The notes under the pieces were generated by a model. That model was given only the letters and a program-made list of their open reading frames with translations, was not told where the DNA came from and ran no database searches. A program made the position numbers and the translations under genes. From Dinochytrium kinnereticum (taxonomy: Eukaryota > Chytridiomycota > Chytridiomycetes > Chytridiales > Chytridiaceae), in NCBI GenBank assembly GCA_027604005.1, contig JADGJT010000040.1:27178-91177 (forward strand): a DNA stretch of 64,000 nt, read 5' to 3'. Below, piece after piece: positions 1 through 10,275 of the stretch. Numbering within the stretch: position 1 is the first letter of the stretch; each line of letters begins with the position of its first letter.

Positions 1-2
1 CA

Positions 3-467
3 AAGATCCCTCCACCCATTGTCGCGACTGTCCCTCTTCCTGCAGGAAAAGAATCCACGTGGCAGCTTTCAAGGAACGACGTCCCCATTCCACACACCCT
101 TCAGGCGCCTTCAAATCCTTACATGCAGATCCCATCTTGGCCTCAGTATTCCCCACATCCTCGTCAGCCTCCGCCGCCGAATACCCACATATCGCCTCTG
201 AAGCGATCTGTCATGGATCCGCCCAGACAGCGAGGGGTGGGAGGTGGTGGGGTGGGTCGACCGTACACGGTTTTTACGGCTGGAGAGATCGTGAAGGGGA
301 ATGGTGGGAGGCCGTCATCGCCATTTTTGGAGGAATCGGGGGTGAGGGATGAGGCTGGAGGAGCGCGGGGTGCTGCTTGTGCCTCTCATGATTTGGAAGT
401 GATTGCTGAGGAGAGGGAAAGCGAAACGGGGAGTCAGGGAGGGGACGTTGCTGCCTTGATGGCTTAA
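3..467 (+). CDS. C-terminal part of an unknown protein (5' end outside window)
   Basis: The frame is open from base 3 to a TAA at 465-467 with no in-frame stop, so this is the last 154 codons of a protein that starts left of the window. The sequence is low in complexity: proline, serine and histidine rich near residues 35-65 of the fragment, a glycine stretch (GVGGGGVGR) in the middle, and an acidic Glu/Ser tail. No catalytic or structural motif is visible. It looks like the disordered C-terminus of a regulatory protein, but I do not recognise a family. It lies about 250 bp upstream of the DBP6 start on the same strand. Confidence 0.45.
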   Translation, partial: KIPPPIVATVPLPAGKESTWQLSRNDVPIPHTLQAPSNPYMQIPSWPQYSPHPRQPPPPNTHISPLKRSVMDPPRQRGVGGGGVGRPYTVFTAGEIVKGNGGRPSSPFLEESGVRDEAGGARGAACASHDLEVIAEERESETGSQGGDVAALMA

Positions 468-520
468 AGTGTTATTGATGGTGGGATGGTTATTGTAATT
501 GTTTTTGAGACGCGCACGCG

Positions 521-574
521 CATGTTCTATCTTCATCATGTCGTTGGCATGTTCTATCTTTATCATGTCGTTGA
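521..574. repeat. 27-bp imperfect tandem repeat, two copies
   Basis: Two adjacent copies of a unit starting CATGTTCTATCTTCATCATG (521-547 and 548-574) differ at one or two positions. They sit between the unknown gene's stop and the DBP6 start, just upstream of a run of more than 20 T that ends about 30 bp before the DBP6 ATG. The repeat could be part of the DBP6 promoter or 5' UTR, or a recent slippage duplication. Confidence 0.7.
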
Positions 575-715
575 AGAACCCGTTAAAGAAAGAAAGCGGA
601 CCGCGTCCCAACCCAGTGGTTGCGTGCAGAACCGAGTGTTGGATGCTTCCAAAAATTGTCACCCTTTTTTTTTTTTTTTTTTTTTGCTCTGCTCTGTTTG
701 CTGTTGCGTCTCTCC

Positions 716-3700
716 ATGTTCAAGATTGAACGCTTCGATGGCGAGTCGAGCACCCAGGGCACATCCTCCTCCGACCAGCTGAAAAGAGGCGCGGGTCTGA
801 CCCCCACCCTGGCCAGGATTCACAGCCTGAAGCAGAAGAAGAGAAAAGAGCGAGATGCAGACCGCGAGGACGGAGAGAGCTATGATGGGAGTGGAGAACG
901 CGCATATACCGGTGGAATGCACCCTGACCGAGAGATATTCCAATCTCGTCAGAAAATTGAAGGAAGAGATCCGCAGAATGGGTGGGAGGAGCGAGGAAGA
1001 GGGTTGAAGAAGGAAGGCGATCATGATGGTCATCAGAATGGGTGGGAGGAACGAGGAGGGTGGAGGCGGCATGGCGATCATGATACCTCTTATGGCCATT
1101 CAGGAGGTCCCGCGGGACACGTTACGGGAAAGCGGCCGTCTTGGAGGGATCTAAAGGCGCAAGGTCGGAAGAAGAGCAAGTGGGTGCGTGAGCTTGAGAA
1201 AGAGCATGGAGGCGGTGATGATTACGAGATAGAAGGAGGCGAGCAGGATGAAGGGCATGAAAGAAGCCAGGAACCACAACAGCAGCTGGGATCCTTTGAT
1301 AAGAAGAAGAAGAGAGGTGGGAAGAAGTTTCGAGAGAGGAAGATGAGGACTTTGGCAGAGCAAGGGATCAAGGTCACGCCAAGACCAGATGAGGAGCGGT
1401 CTGCAGGTGCTCAGTCTCCATCCAGGAACGGAGGTGACATGGAGGTAGATGATGAAGCCGATCCCGTGGATGAGGCCCATGCCGAGAATGAAAGTATCAT
1501 GCCGACTCTATTGAAGACACCGACAGATCAGGAAGGAGGCGGCGTAATCGAAGACGATGGCTCCGAAGAAGACGATTACAGTGATGCTGGAGATGGAGCC
1601 GCCCATCCTCAACCCGTCCCGGACGAGGAGGATGAGGAGGAAGACGAAGAAGCTGAAAATGACACACAAGCCGACGACCCAAGCCAAATAGCCTCCACGC
1701 GCGGCCTTCCACCCCCCAAATCAGCCATCTCTTCGCTCCCGGAGTGGTTATCAAACCCAACTATCATCTCATCAACGCTTGGCAACCCCACAGAAGAGAG
1801 CAGCATTGCCAACCCGGAATGGGGTCTATCCACTCGCACGGCATCAAGACTTGAAGCCATGGGAATCAAGCACCTTTTCCCAGTCCAACAGGCTATTCTT
1901 CCAAAGCTCCTGCGGTCGAGATACGGTACATCATCAATGCCCGAGGCGACTTTGTCATCTGCCTCCTCTGCTACAGAAGGTGAGGTGGCGAGGCATTTGG
2001 TGTTGGGGGATCTATGCGTTTCAGCTCCGACTGGTTCTGGAAAGACTCTTGCATTTGCCCTTCCTATTCTCGAAGCGCTTGGATCTCGAGTTATAACGAG
2101 ACTCCGCGCCCTCATTGTTCTTCCCACACGAGATTTGGCTGTTCAGGTCAAGGCGACTTTTGATGCCGTAGCAAAAGGCTCTGGTCTGAGAATCGCTCTC
2201 GTGACTGGTTCAACTAGTTTCGCGGCCGAACAGGGAGTTTTAGTGGATCGCGGCGTTGCCTTATGCGAGACTTCTGGCGCTTTAGATAGTTTGCAAGGAC
2301 GGCGTGATCGGATATCGATGGACGTGGAGACGGAGGGACCTGGGCAAGGCTCCGGAAAGGTAGACATTCTGGTTGCCACTCCAGGTCGTTTAGTCGATCA
2401 TCTGATAGGCACGCCTGGTTTCACGCTCAAGCATCTGAGGTTCCTTGTTCTTGATGAGGCCGATCGGCTTCTCAGCCAAAGTTACCAGGGATGGCTTGAC
2501 CTTGTTTTGAAAGCTGCGTCTGGCGTTGACGTATTCGATTCCACTGCTGCTAGCGCGCGGTCCGGCATGCACATCCCAAGCCCTCACGCCAACATGCTCG
2601 AAATCCGCAAGACCTCCAAGTCTATCAAGTCCGATAGAGGGCTCTGGAATCCCAACGAATGGGATCTGGACCCATACGGACGCCCCGTCCATACCGCGAT
2701 CACCCTTCGCGCAGAGAAATCCAACACAGCCACAACATCAAAAGTCCTCCGTCATGTCACCCCTCTTCAAAAACTTCTATTCTCCGCAACCCTCACCCGT
2801 AATCCAGCTAAGATTGCGTCGTTGAGGCTGAATAATCCGGCTTACATTGCTGTTTCTGCACCTGTGGCTGATACGGGGATGGCTCTAGATGATGATGAGA
2901 CTCGCGCTGAGGAAGTAGAGAGGTATACAGCACCCGATACGCTGAGGGAGCATATGATTGTCGTCACGGATCCTTACGACAAACCTCTTGCGCTTTTCCA
3001 CCTTCTCTTCAACATGAACATGACTGGAGTCTTGGTCTTTACGAAATCCGTTGAAGCTGCGCATCGACTCGCCGCCTTGATTGACTTCTTTGCAGCCCAT
3101 TGGTCCGGTGAGACCAGAGAAAAGGAGGTGGTTTGGGCTCGAGCCATTTCGTCAGATCTTACCTCGGCGGGACGACGACAGCTCATTGATTCCTTCCGAA
3201 AGAATCAAGTGAGGTCGCTTATCTGCTCTGACGTCATGTCAAGAGGTATGGATTTGGGAGCAACCGTCCAGACCGTTATCAACTACGATGCACCTATGCG
3301 GGCCAAGACTTACGTGCATCGTGTTGGTCGAACAGCTCGAGCAGGGAGGGAAGGAGACGCCTACACAATTCTTGAATCCAAGGAGGCAAGGAGGTTTAAA
3401 GAGCAGATGGGGAAAGTCGGGAGAAGTGGTGGAAGGATAGTTGGAAAGGTTCGACCTGTGCCAAAGGACATTGACCCTTTGAGGGAAGGGTATGAGGTTG
3501 CACTCGGGAATTTGAGGGATTGGGTTCGACCTGGGCGCGGTGGTGATGCGGAGGAAGGTGGAGTTGACGTTGGTGAGACAAATGAGGAGACTGGGACCAC
3601 GGGTAACGTGTTGGGTGATGTTGATTTTAATGAAGAGGAGGAGGAGGAGGAGGAGGAGGTTCAGCTAAAGTCTACGATGTTGAATGAGAAGGACGGGAAC

Positions 3701-3961
3701 GAGGAGCCCGACGCCTTCTTAAACGATAGGCTTGAGGACGCTGATGGCGATAGTGATGATAACGAGGTGGAGGAGGACGGGTTTATCGCTGAAGACGCCG
3801 CGAGCGTTACTAAAGGCAAGGGGAATGCAACATCACTAACGAGGGAGAAGGGTCTCTTGGCACGACGGAATGAAATGATGGTTATCAATGAGAGCGAGCT
3901 GTCGCCGGGGTTGATTGGATTGGCCGAAGTGCTGAAGAGGGGCAGGAGTAGTCTCTTATGA
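716..3961 (+). CDS. DBP6: DEAD-box ATP-dependent RNA helicase, Dbp6/DDX51 family (60S ribosome biogenesis)
   Basis: Intronless, 1081 residues. All DEAD-box motifs are visible in order: Q-motif region (FPVQQAILPKLL), motif I APTGSGKT (about residue 437), Ia PTRDLA, Ib TPGR, II DEAD (about 580), III SAT, IV-like VFTKS, V SRGMD and VI HRVGRTAR. The ATG at 716 is chosen because MFKIERFDG resembles the start of Dbp6/DDX51 proteins; the frame is open further upstream but has no ATG. Family role: nucleolar helicase acting in early pre-60S assembly. The charged N-terminal 350 residues contain a duplicated QNGWEERG segment encoded by repeated DNA at about 975-1070. The C-terminus carries long Glu runs, including a GAG tract near 3637-3660. 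It is much longer than yeast Dbp6 because of these acidic extensions and a linker after motif Ia. Confidence 0.93.
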   Translation: MFKIERFDGESSTQGTSSSDQLKRGAGLTPTLARIHSLKQKKRKERDADREDGESYDGSGERAYTGGMHPDREIFQSRQKIEGRDPQNGWEERGRGLKKEGDHDGHQNGWEERGGWRRHGDHDTSYGHSGGPAGHVTGKRPSWRDLKAQGRKKSKWVRELEKEHGGGDDYEIEGGEQDEGHERSQEPQQQLGSFDKKKKRGGKKFRERKMRTLAEQGIKVTPRPDEERSAGAQSPSRNGGDMEVDDEADPVDEAHAENESIMPTLLKTPTDQEGGGVIEDDGSEEDDYSDAGDGAAHPQPVPDEEDEEEDEEAENDTQADDPSQIASTRGLPPPKSAISSLPEWLSNPTIISSTLGNPTEESSIANPEWGLSTRTASRLEAMGIKHLFPVQQAILPKLLRSRYGTSSMPEATLSSASSATEGEVARHLVLGDLCVSAPTGSGKTLAFALPILEALGSRVITRLRALIVLPTRDLAVQVKATFDAVAKGSGLRIALVTGSTSFAAEQGVLVDRGVALCETSGALDSLQGRRDRISMDVETEGPGQGSGKVDILVATPGRLVDHLIGTPGFTLKHLRFLVLDEADRLLSQSYQGWLDLVLKAASGVDVFDSTAASARSGMHIPSPHANMLEIRKTSKSIKSDRGLWNPNEWDLDPYGRPVHTAITLRAEKSNTATTSKVLRHVTPLQKLLFSATLTRNPAKIASLRLNNPAYIAVSAPVADTGMALDDDETRAEEVERYTAPDTLREHMIVVTDPYDKPLALFHLLFNMNMTGVLVFTKSVEAAHRLAALIDFFAAHWSGETREKEVVWARAISSDLTSAGRRQLIDSFRKNQVRSLICSDVMSRGMDLGATVQTVINYDAPMRAKTYVHRVGRTARAGREGDAYTILESKEARRFKEQMGKVGRSGGRIVGKVRPVPKDIDPLREGYEVALGNLRDWVRPGRGGDAEEGGVDVGETNEETGTTGNVLGDVDFNEEEEEEEEEVQLKSTMLNEKDGNEEPDAFLNDRLEDADGDSDDNEVEEDGFIAEDAASVTKGKGNATSLTREKGLLARRNEMMVINESELSPGLIGLAEVLKRGRSSLL

Positions 3962-4248
3962 AAGGGCGTTTTTGTATTTAACTGTTGGCTAGGGTTGGGT
4001 CAATGCATTCTACTCGAAGGGATAATAATAATAATAAAGAGCTTTATATACGAGGATGGGTGAAGTCATTTCAGATGCCAATGCAAGTAACTATTTTTAT
4101 TGATATTAAGGTGAAAGTGCAGATGATGGACTGTGAAGAATAATATACAGGGGTGGAGGGAAAAAGTCGGAGGGCAATCTGGCACAAAGAAGAGAGAGTT
4201 CAACTTCATAGCAGAAGCGCCTATGAATACGGGGAGTATCTCAAAAAG

Positions 4249-4455
4249 CTAACCCCTTTGAAACATAAGCTCTTGCCTCTCGAGCAGGCTCCCCTTCTTC
4301 CAAAAGATGCACTGTCTAACAAAGTAGGCAATCATCGCACAGGCAAAGAGAACCGACGATGTTGTCAGGACGGTGAGAACAAACTCGGGGGTGAGCTCAA
4401 GCTGATCATCTTCTCGGGAGATGAAGGTTAAGAGACGGATTTGCGACTCTTGCAT
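4249..4455 (-). CDS. possible small single-pass membrane protein (68 aa)
   Basis: A 68-residue frame with ATG at 4455 in a favourable context (AAACCATG) and stop TAG at 4249-4251. Residues 24-52 form one strongly hydrophobic segment ending in FVRQCIFW, followed by a basic tail (KKGSLLER), as in a small tail-anchored or single-pass protein. It faces DBP6 tail to tail, and the nearest upstream gene (RBR ligase) ends 640 bp away. I do not recognise a family, and further exons are possible. The hydrophobic-then-basic pattern and start context favour a gene over chance, but only moderately. Confidence 0.4.
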   Translation of the reverse strand: MQESQIRLLTFISREDDQLELTPEFVLTVLTTSSVLFACAMIAYFVRQCIFWKKGSLLERQELMFQRG

Positions 4456-5093
4456 GGTTTGAAGAATGGAGGGATTCTGACTCTACGGAAAGACGGAAAG
4501 GGAAAAGGTTAAGTATGTTCGGATTGAGATGAGGAATGGGGATGGAGTGCTGTTGGGAAATGGAGTCTCAGATAATAGTCGCGAAACTTAGGTTTATCAC
4601 CACGGTGTGTGTAAGCCAGCCAAAGGAAATGGTATCATCATTGTAGTTGGGCGGGATATAGCAATTGATCCCTCGGGAGAGATCAAGGGGTAGGGGGGTT
4701 CTTTTTGCTCACCTTTTTTCTGTCACCACATTCAACTTTTTTTTTCTCATTTTTCAAACTTAATTTTCATTTTATACTCGAATTCAAGTCAATTAACCTG
4801 CAATGATAAAAACAAGCAAACCGACAAAACAGCATCAACAAACTAAAGCTTCAACGATAAAATAAATAACTCAACGCAACCAAAGCCGCTTATAAACAAC
4901 AAGGATAATACAAAAAGAATAAGTACTTATAAACAAACATGTGTGAAGCAACACTTGAAAACAACAGCAAATCAACAAAAGCGTTGCCTAAACAGATAGA
5001 AAAATCCATCGGGAATAATAAACATCAAAGACCCAGACGTCATCGTGAACATAATGAGAAGTAGATGGGGTCAAAGCAAATAGGGAATATTAG
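4456..5093. other. intergenic, no gene seen
   Basis: Region between the RBR ligase stop (5094) and the small membrane protein start. It is AT rich; 4730-5050 is A-rich on the plus strand, that is T-rich in the sense of the upstream minus-strand gene, as expected for its 3' flank. I see no coding exon or RNA gene. Confidence 0.6.
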
Positions 5094-6555
5094 TTAAGCC
5101 CCAGCCGTTAATCGCCAAAAGTATCGCCTTCTCTCGTTGGGGTCATTATACTTTTTGCGGAAACAAGGACTCCAAAACTGGTCGTAATGCCAATCGTATC
5201 GACCGTTAGGTTTTCCAATAACCCATCGGCACTACAAAAATGAGAAAGGAGAGAAAGAAAAAAAAGGCGTCAGCATGGTATTCTGAATGTCAATCAAACA
5301 AGTGAAAAAACAAAATCTCACATTCAGACACCAATGATAGTGGCAAAACGGGCAAGTCATATGGTTGCATCCACTTTCCTTCCAGGTGTTGACTTTGCAG
5401 TGAGGGCATTTGGCATAATTCCTATCCTTTCGCATAAGTCCCGTGAGCAAAACCTCCAGTTTCTCGTTCTTTCCTTTCTCCGCAGAGCTATTCTTGGGCA
5501 GCTTCATATTGCCTCCCTTGAACCTCTTTGCAAGGTTGAACCACGAGCAGAAAGGGTTAGAGTGCTTATGCTCTGCATCGTTTGATTGACATCTTCTACA
5601 CCACTAAAAGAAAATAGGAGAAGTTATAGTACGCTCATCGACATTCTGAACTGGAAACAAAAGGAGAAGAAAAAACCAACCTCTTTCTCACAAATAGAGC
5701 ACTTGACCCATCGAACCTTTGAATCCGCGAGGAACACATTCGGGCAATCAGGGGTTGGGCAGCAGATCTTTTCGCGGTCATCCCTTAGGGCTTCCAAAAC
5801 CGAACCAATGCAGTAAAGCTTCCAATCCGCGGGGCTGACGAGCCTCCTTATGACAGAATCAGGAATGGGGCCATTCGCATAGTATCCACATCCAGGACAG
5901 GTTATGGGATAGAAACGGTTTCGAATGTTGGAGGTTATGTAGTGACGCATACAAGGTAAGCAAACAACATGGTGGCATTCCATGCACATCTGGCGTGTGG
6001 GCGGTTCAACCTCCACAAAGCACACGTCACAGGTAGGGTATCCTCCCTCAACTTCCTCAGTCTCAGGCTCCACTGAAGCAGCCACCACCTCTGAGGAGAT
6101 ACCATGAATGCAAGTGGTATCCTCCTCCCATGATGATTTCTGCTCAGCCTCATCCTTTGACTCTTCCAAGGGCTTTGATGTCAGTTCCGTAGCCGCCAAC
6201 GCCTTCATCTCATCCACATCCCCGTTTGATTTAGTGAGCGCCTTTGAGCCTTCAGAATCGGTGATAATCGCGCCCTCAACGTCGTCGGATAAGGTGGCAC
6301 CCAGCGGTGGTTCAGTTGACACACAGCCGATGAAAGTCGCCAGCCTGGTGATGTCGCGGAGGTCGTCGTCGTGGTCAGATGCATCTCGTAGAATCTCATG
6401 GTCATCGGGCTTTCTCAACACAACAAAGGGACCCTGGGGATGATCACGGTTCTTGCAGCCTGCTGTTTCATTTGAAGAGAGAGAGGGGGGCTGAAATCAG
6501 CATCTGGCTTGGCTGCGACGAACGCACAGACAGACGATGGCGACCTACCTCCCAT
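5094..6555 (-). CDS. RING-between-RING (RBR) E3 ubiquitin ligase
   Basis: Four exons: 6549-6555 (ATG GGA G), 5681-6462, 5322-5603 and 5094-5231, giving 402 residues. The first exon is only 7 nt; the join is supported by clean GT/AG sites and a frame that otherwise lacks a start. RING1 runs from Cys147 (CDVC...CMEC..VVC.PC...CPGC), the IBR follows (CCPTPDC...CSICEKEWCRRC), and RING2 is CPHC..GCNHMTC..C...WCLNC. By analogy with HHARI and parkin, the cysteine in GCNHM (about Cys342) is the thioester-forming residue, so the protein should pass ubiquitin through itself. The N-terminal 130 residues are acidic and unstructured with no recognised substrate domain, so it cannot be assigned to the Ariadne, parkin or RNF14 subgroups. 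Confidence 0.88.
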
Positions 6556-6880
6556 AGTTGGTTGCGTTGAGGTGTGATGCGGGATGGAATGATGCGGTGA
6601 GGGGTCGGTGAAGCTGTGAGAGCTGAGATGTGATGGGAGGGCAACGGGGTTTTATTTGGTGATGTTTTGAGTGGCCCAGAATTGTTTTCTGCAAAGCCGA
6701 TTTGTCTTTTGCCTCAATTTGTGTTGAACTCTCAGTGATGGGGCAACGGTAAAGCTGATTGATGGAGTCGAGCTTTGCTCGAGTTGAGTTGAATCCATTT
6801 GGCACTGATTATCAGAAGGTCGTGCATGGAGAACCCATCACACATGAAACTACTCGGTGTATTCAGCAAAAGTCAGACAG
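6556..6880. other. short intergenic region upstream of the RBR ligase
   Basis: 325 bp between the acyl-CoA synthetase stop and the RBR ATG. It should hold the RBR promoter and 5' UTR. I see no additional gene or recognisable motif. Confidence 0.5.
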
Positions 6881-8920
6881 TCAATTGATCCGTTTTGCTC
6901 CAATCTTGCCTGCCTTCTTCCACTCAAGATCTCGCAGAACAAACTTCTGAACCTGGAACAGCAAAGATTTATTTTAAAAGGAAAAAAAAGGTGGGGGGCA
7001 TACCTTCCCAGTGCTGGTTTTGGGAAGTTCGTCGACAATTTCAATACGAGCCGGCATCTTGAACCCGGCAAGCTTTGTTCTGAGATGAGTATGGAGACCC
7101 TGTAGCCATTGCTCAGAGCGACCCTGAACGCCAGGTTTGAGAGTAACGTAAGCCACGGGTCTTTCTCCCCATTTCTCATCAGGGCTGGCTACAACGCACC
7201 CTTCCAGGACATCGGGGAAAGACACCACAGCTTGTTCGACCTCAATGGTGGAAATGTTCTCGCCCCCTTTGTTTCGTCATAACACTCAGGTTATTTACCT
7301 TATATTCATTCAACTGCACCTGAGATGATGATATCCTTCTTTCGATCCCGGAGTTCAATATACCCATCAGGATGCCTGACCCCAATGTCGCCAGAATGAA
7401 ACCAGCCACCTCGGAACGCCTCCTTTGTCGCCTTCTCATCATTCAAATATCCCTGGAATAAGAGCCTTCTCAATATGTTTGTCTCGTGATAAGAATGATT
7501 TACCATCATAACAATGTTACCTCGCATCACGACCTCACCCATCGTTGTTGCATCCCATGGCGTATCGGTCATATCAGCATTTACGACACGAATCTCATCG
7601 CTCATAATATATCCCTGTCCCTGCCTAGCAACTTTCACGGCTTGCTCCACGGGAGGCATGGACTTCCATTCATCTTGCCATGCGCAAACTGTCGAATATT
7701 TACAAAGGTGTGTTAACCAGAGAAGGGGTTAGAAAAAGAGAAATAGACGCCACAACAACGCGCCATACCTGAGGTAGGGCCATAAGTCTCCGTAAGCCCA
7801 TAAACATGAACCGGAACCAAATTCAGCGCCAACATACTCTCTAACAAAGTCGGGCTCGGCGGTGCTGCAGCGACCATCGTCTTAACCGTCCTCTCTAGTC
7901 TTCTCGCATTCGGATGGGTTACAATTTGAGTCTGCACAGTGGGTGCCGCGCAATAATGAGTGACCCCAACATCCAAAAATGTCTTCCAAATGATATCGTA
8001 ATCGACTTTTCGAATGATCACATGGCACGCTCCAACGGCTGTGACGGCCCATGGAAAGCACCAGCCGTTGGCGTGGAACATAGGAACAATCCAGAGGTAT
8101 TTTGAACTGCAATTCATCTCCATCTCCATCGCGTCGCCGAGAGCCAGAAGGTATGCGCCTCTGTAATGATACATAACTGTATAAAGTTAGCAGAGAATCC
8201 ACATGTTTTAAATAAAGGGAGCAAGTGAGTCCAACCTCCTTTCGGCCGCCCAGTTGTTCCACTGGTGAAGTTAATGGCAATACACTCATCCTCCGATTTA
8301 ATCGGCGGGAAGTCATCAAACTTGGGAGGCTCCAAAGAATCTTCCCGATGGGTAAAAATCTCAAACGGATCCGTCTCCGAGTATGTGTCATCGCAAACAA
8401 TAACCTCGGCAACCCCACATTTCTCGGCGTTCACGGCAACCGAGGCAAGCTCATGATCCACAAACAAAACCCTCGTCCTGGAAGTCTTCAAGATATACTC
8501 CACCTCATCCGCATTGAGTCTAGAATTAATGCAAACAAGCACGCATCCCGCCAGCGGAACAGCGAAATGAGCTTCAAGAATTACTGGAGAGTTTGGCACA
8601 AACACAGCAACACGATCACCCTTCTCAACGCTTGAGGACTTCATAAGTGCCGATGCAAACCGTCGAACCCGAGAAGAAAAGGTTGCGTAGCTCTGCACTG
8701 TGTTATTGTACATGACTGCGTCTCGGGTGGGATAAAGCATTGCAGTTCGCTTGAGAAAGGCTACGGGGTTGAGCTCGGTGCGGTATGGCGGGTAGTCTCT
8801 TGGAAGACCGGCTGTGGATGATGTTAAGTTGGACCGCACCGCGATCGGCATGCCGGCATCCGCGGGGAAGCGTTGCTCATCAAAGCGCAGATGGTTGGAG
8901 ATAGAGCGAATGCGATGCAT
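6881..8920 (-). CDS. acyl-CoA synthetase / AMP-binding acyl-activating enzyme, probably peroxisomal
   Basis: Six exons (8236-8920, 7769-8176, 7504-7688, 7320-7452, 7004-7266, 6881-6952) give 581 residues. Adenylate-forming hallmarks: P-loop TSGTTGRPKG (219-228), YGLTETYGP, the hinge region with SGDIGVRHPDGYIELRDR and the C-terminal KTSTGK lysine motif. Family chemistry: a carboxylate plus ATP gives an acyl-AMP, then the acyl-CoA. Motifs such as PMFHANGW and GVMYHYRGAYL resemble the medium-chain/aromatic acyl-activating enzymes of plants and fungi; the substrate is not predictable here. Residues 3-11 (RIRSISNHL) fit the PTS2 pattern [RK][LVI]x5[HQ][LA], while the C-terminus (KRIN) is not a PTS1. 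Introns are 51-80 bp. Frame-preserving 51-bp introns could be misread as coding; removing them restores family continuity. Confidence 0.9.
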
Positions 8921-9096
8921 GGCTGAATTGCTTGGTCACGTTTTTTGTTTGTCGCTTTGGTCAAGTCAAAGAAATTGAACTTGAAGGTATAGGCAGCGCG
9001 TCTTTAGCACAGAGAGGAGACGACGTGTCTATGGAACATGTCTCTTTATTCAGAAATATCTCTCTTTCTTCAAGACTCCCGTCCGGTCATCATGAA

Positions 9097-10195
9097 TCAG
9101 ATGTGATGAATTCCCGTGCTGCCCCCCAGAACCCCACCAGCCCGTCCAGCCTTCAAATGCCTAAACAAGGCCTTGTAAACAAGCACTGTCCACCAAGCAT
9201 TCAACCCCGAGAGCGCAGCAATATTAAACACTGTAAGAGCAGAAACCAAAAGCGGCAGCCTTCTGAACCGTTTCCAGAAGTTGATCAATTTCTCCTTAAA
9301 CGTCCTTCCTTCCTCTCCACGAACAGCGTAGAAGATGCAAGCGGGGCCAGTGAGGAATCGGAATATGGTGAAAAGAACGCAGCGGGTGATGAGGAGTGGA
9401 GTTTGAAGGGATGTGAGGGCGTTGGGTGGGAGGATGTCGCTTAGCGCAACTTTTTCGGCGTTCTGGAGCATGTACAGGATGTTGGTTGGTACCACTGTTA
9501 TCTCACTGGGACAAAAGGCTGCCGGGAAGAAAGATGCTATTCGATATCTTTCAAAAGCAAAAGGAAATAAATAGTGTATTAATAATGAAACCCCTTAAAA
9601 AAGGCAGTAAAAAAAATAATGAAAAGGACCCGTAGTTATACCTTCTCATGAATCCGGTTCCCAGTAGACCTGCCAGATTCCAAAAGACGAAAGGATGGTG
9701 ATGTCAGTGCTCACACGAGGAGTCTTAGTATCAGCAAAGGAAAAAAAACCAACGAAACGCTGCAGGATACAAACCAACAACGTGATGAAGCCAAACAGAT
9801 GGATGCTCCCCCTCCACAAAAGCCATAACCCCAAGATCGTAAGCTGTAAAAGCAAAATGTGCTGCGAACACACGATCAAGCAAGTCTGGATAAGGCACCA
9901 GCCAATTCCCACTTTTCCAAGGCCGATCCCAAGCAAGCAGTTTAATGACTGGCACGGAGACAAGCACAGCATTAACGGTTGATGGAATCTTTTCCACAAA
10001 CAGATGCTGCTTTTTGGTTAGGGTCTTAATGCCAGGGAATAGAGCTGATGCGGACGCTTTGTGGAGCAGAACGTGAAGGAGAAGCGGAGCGAGAACTCGT
10101 GCGTCTGTGAAAGGATTTCTTGGAGGCGGTAAGCCCGACTCTTCACTACTTGAACCATTGCTGTTGTCTGTTGTGGCCTTATTTGTCAAGGACAT
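9097..10195 (-). CDS. TLC-domain (TRAM/LAG1/CLN8-like) multi-pass membrane protein
   Basis: Three exons: 9775-10195, a 28-nt middle exon 9642-9669, and 9097-9547; 299 residues. An N-terminal hydrophilic Ser/Asn segment is followed by several hydrophobic spans. The key WLHHVVG segment spans the first splice junction, and the following LLGTGFMRRYRIASFF comes from the 28-nt exon plus the third exon. Paired histidines before a glycine-rich helix are typical of TLC-domain proteins of the TMEM56/TLCD type, thought to act in ER or plasma-membrane lipid metabolism or sensing. Reading through the first intron gives an apparent frameshift and stop, which splicing removes. Not a ceramide synthase in the strict sense: no Lag1 signature beyond HH was seen. 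Confidence 0.75.
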
Positions 10196-10275
10196 TGTAG
10201 TCTGTCGAGCCAGTCAATGCACGTAACACCGATTTAAAGGACCTGCACTGCACGTTGTTTTTATTTTATTTCTTA

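Noticed and set aside
9670..9774. Apparent frameshift or 26-nt mini-intron at a T8 run in the TLC gene
   Set aside because: A normal 105-bp intron (GTTTGT...GGCAG) joins HHVVG to LLGTGFM in frame and gives a better TLC domain, so no frameshift is needed.
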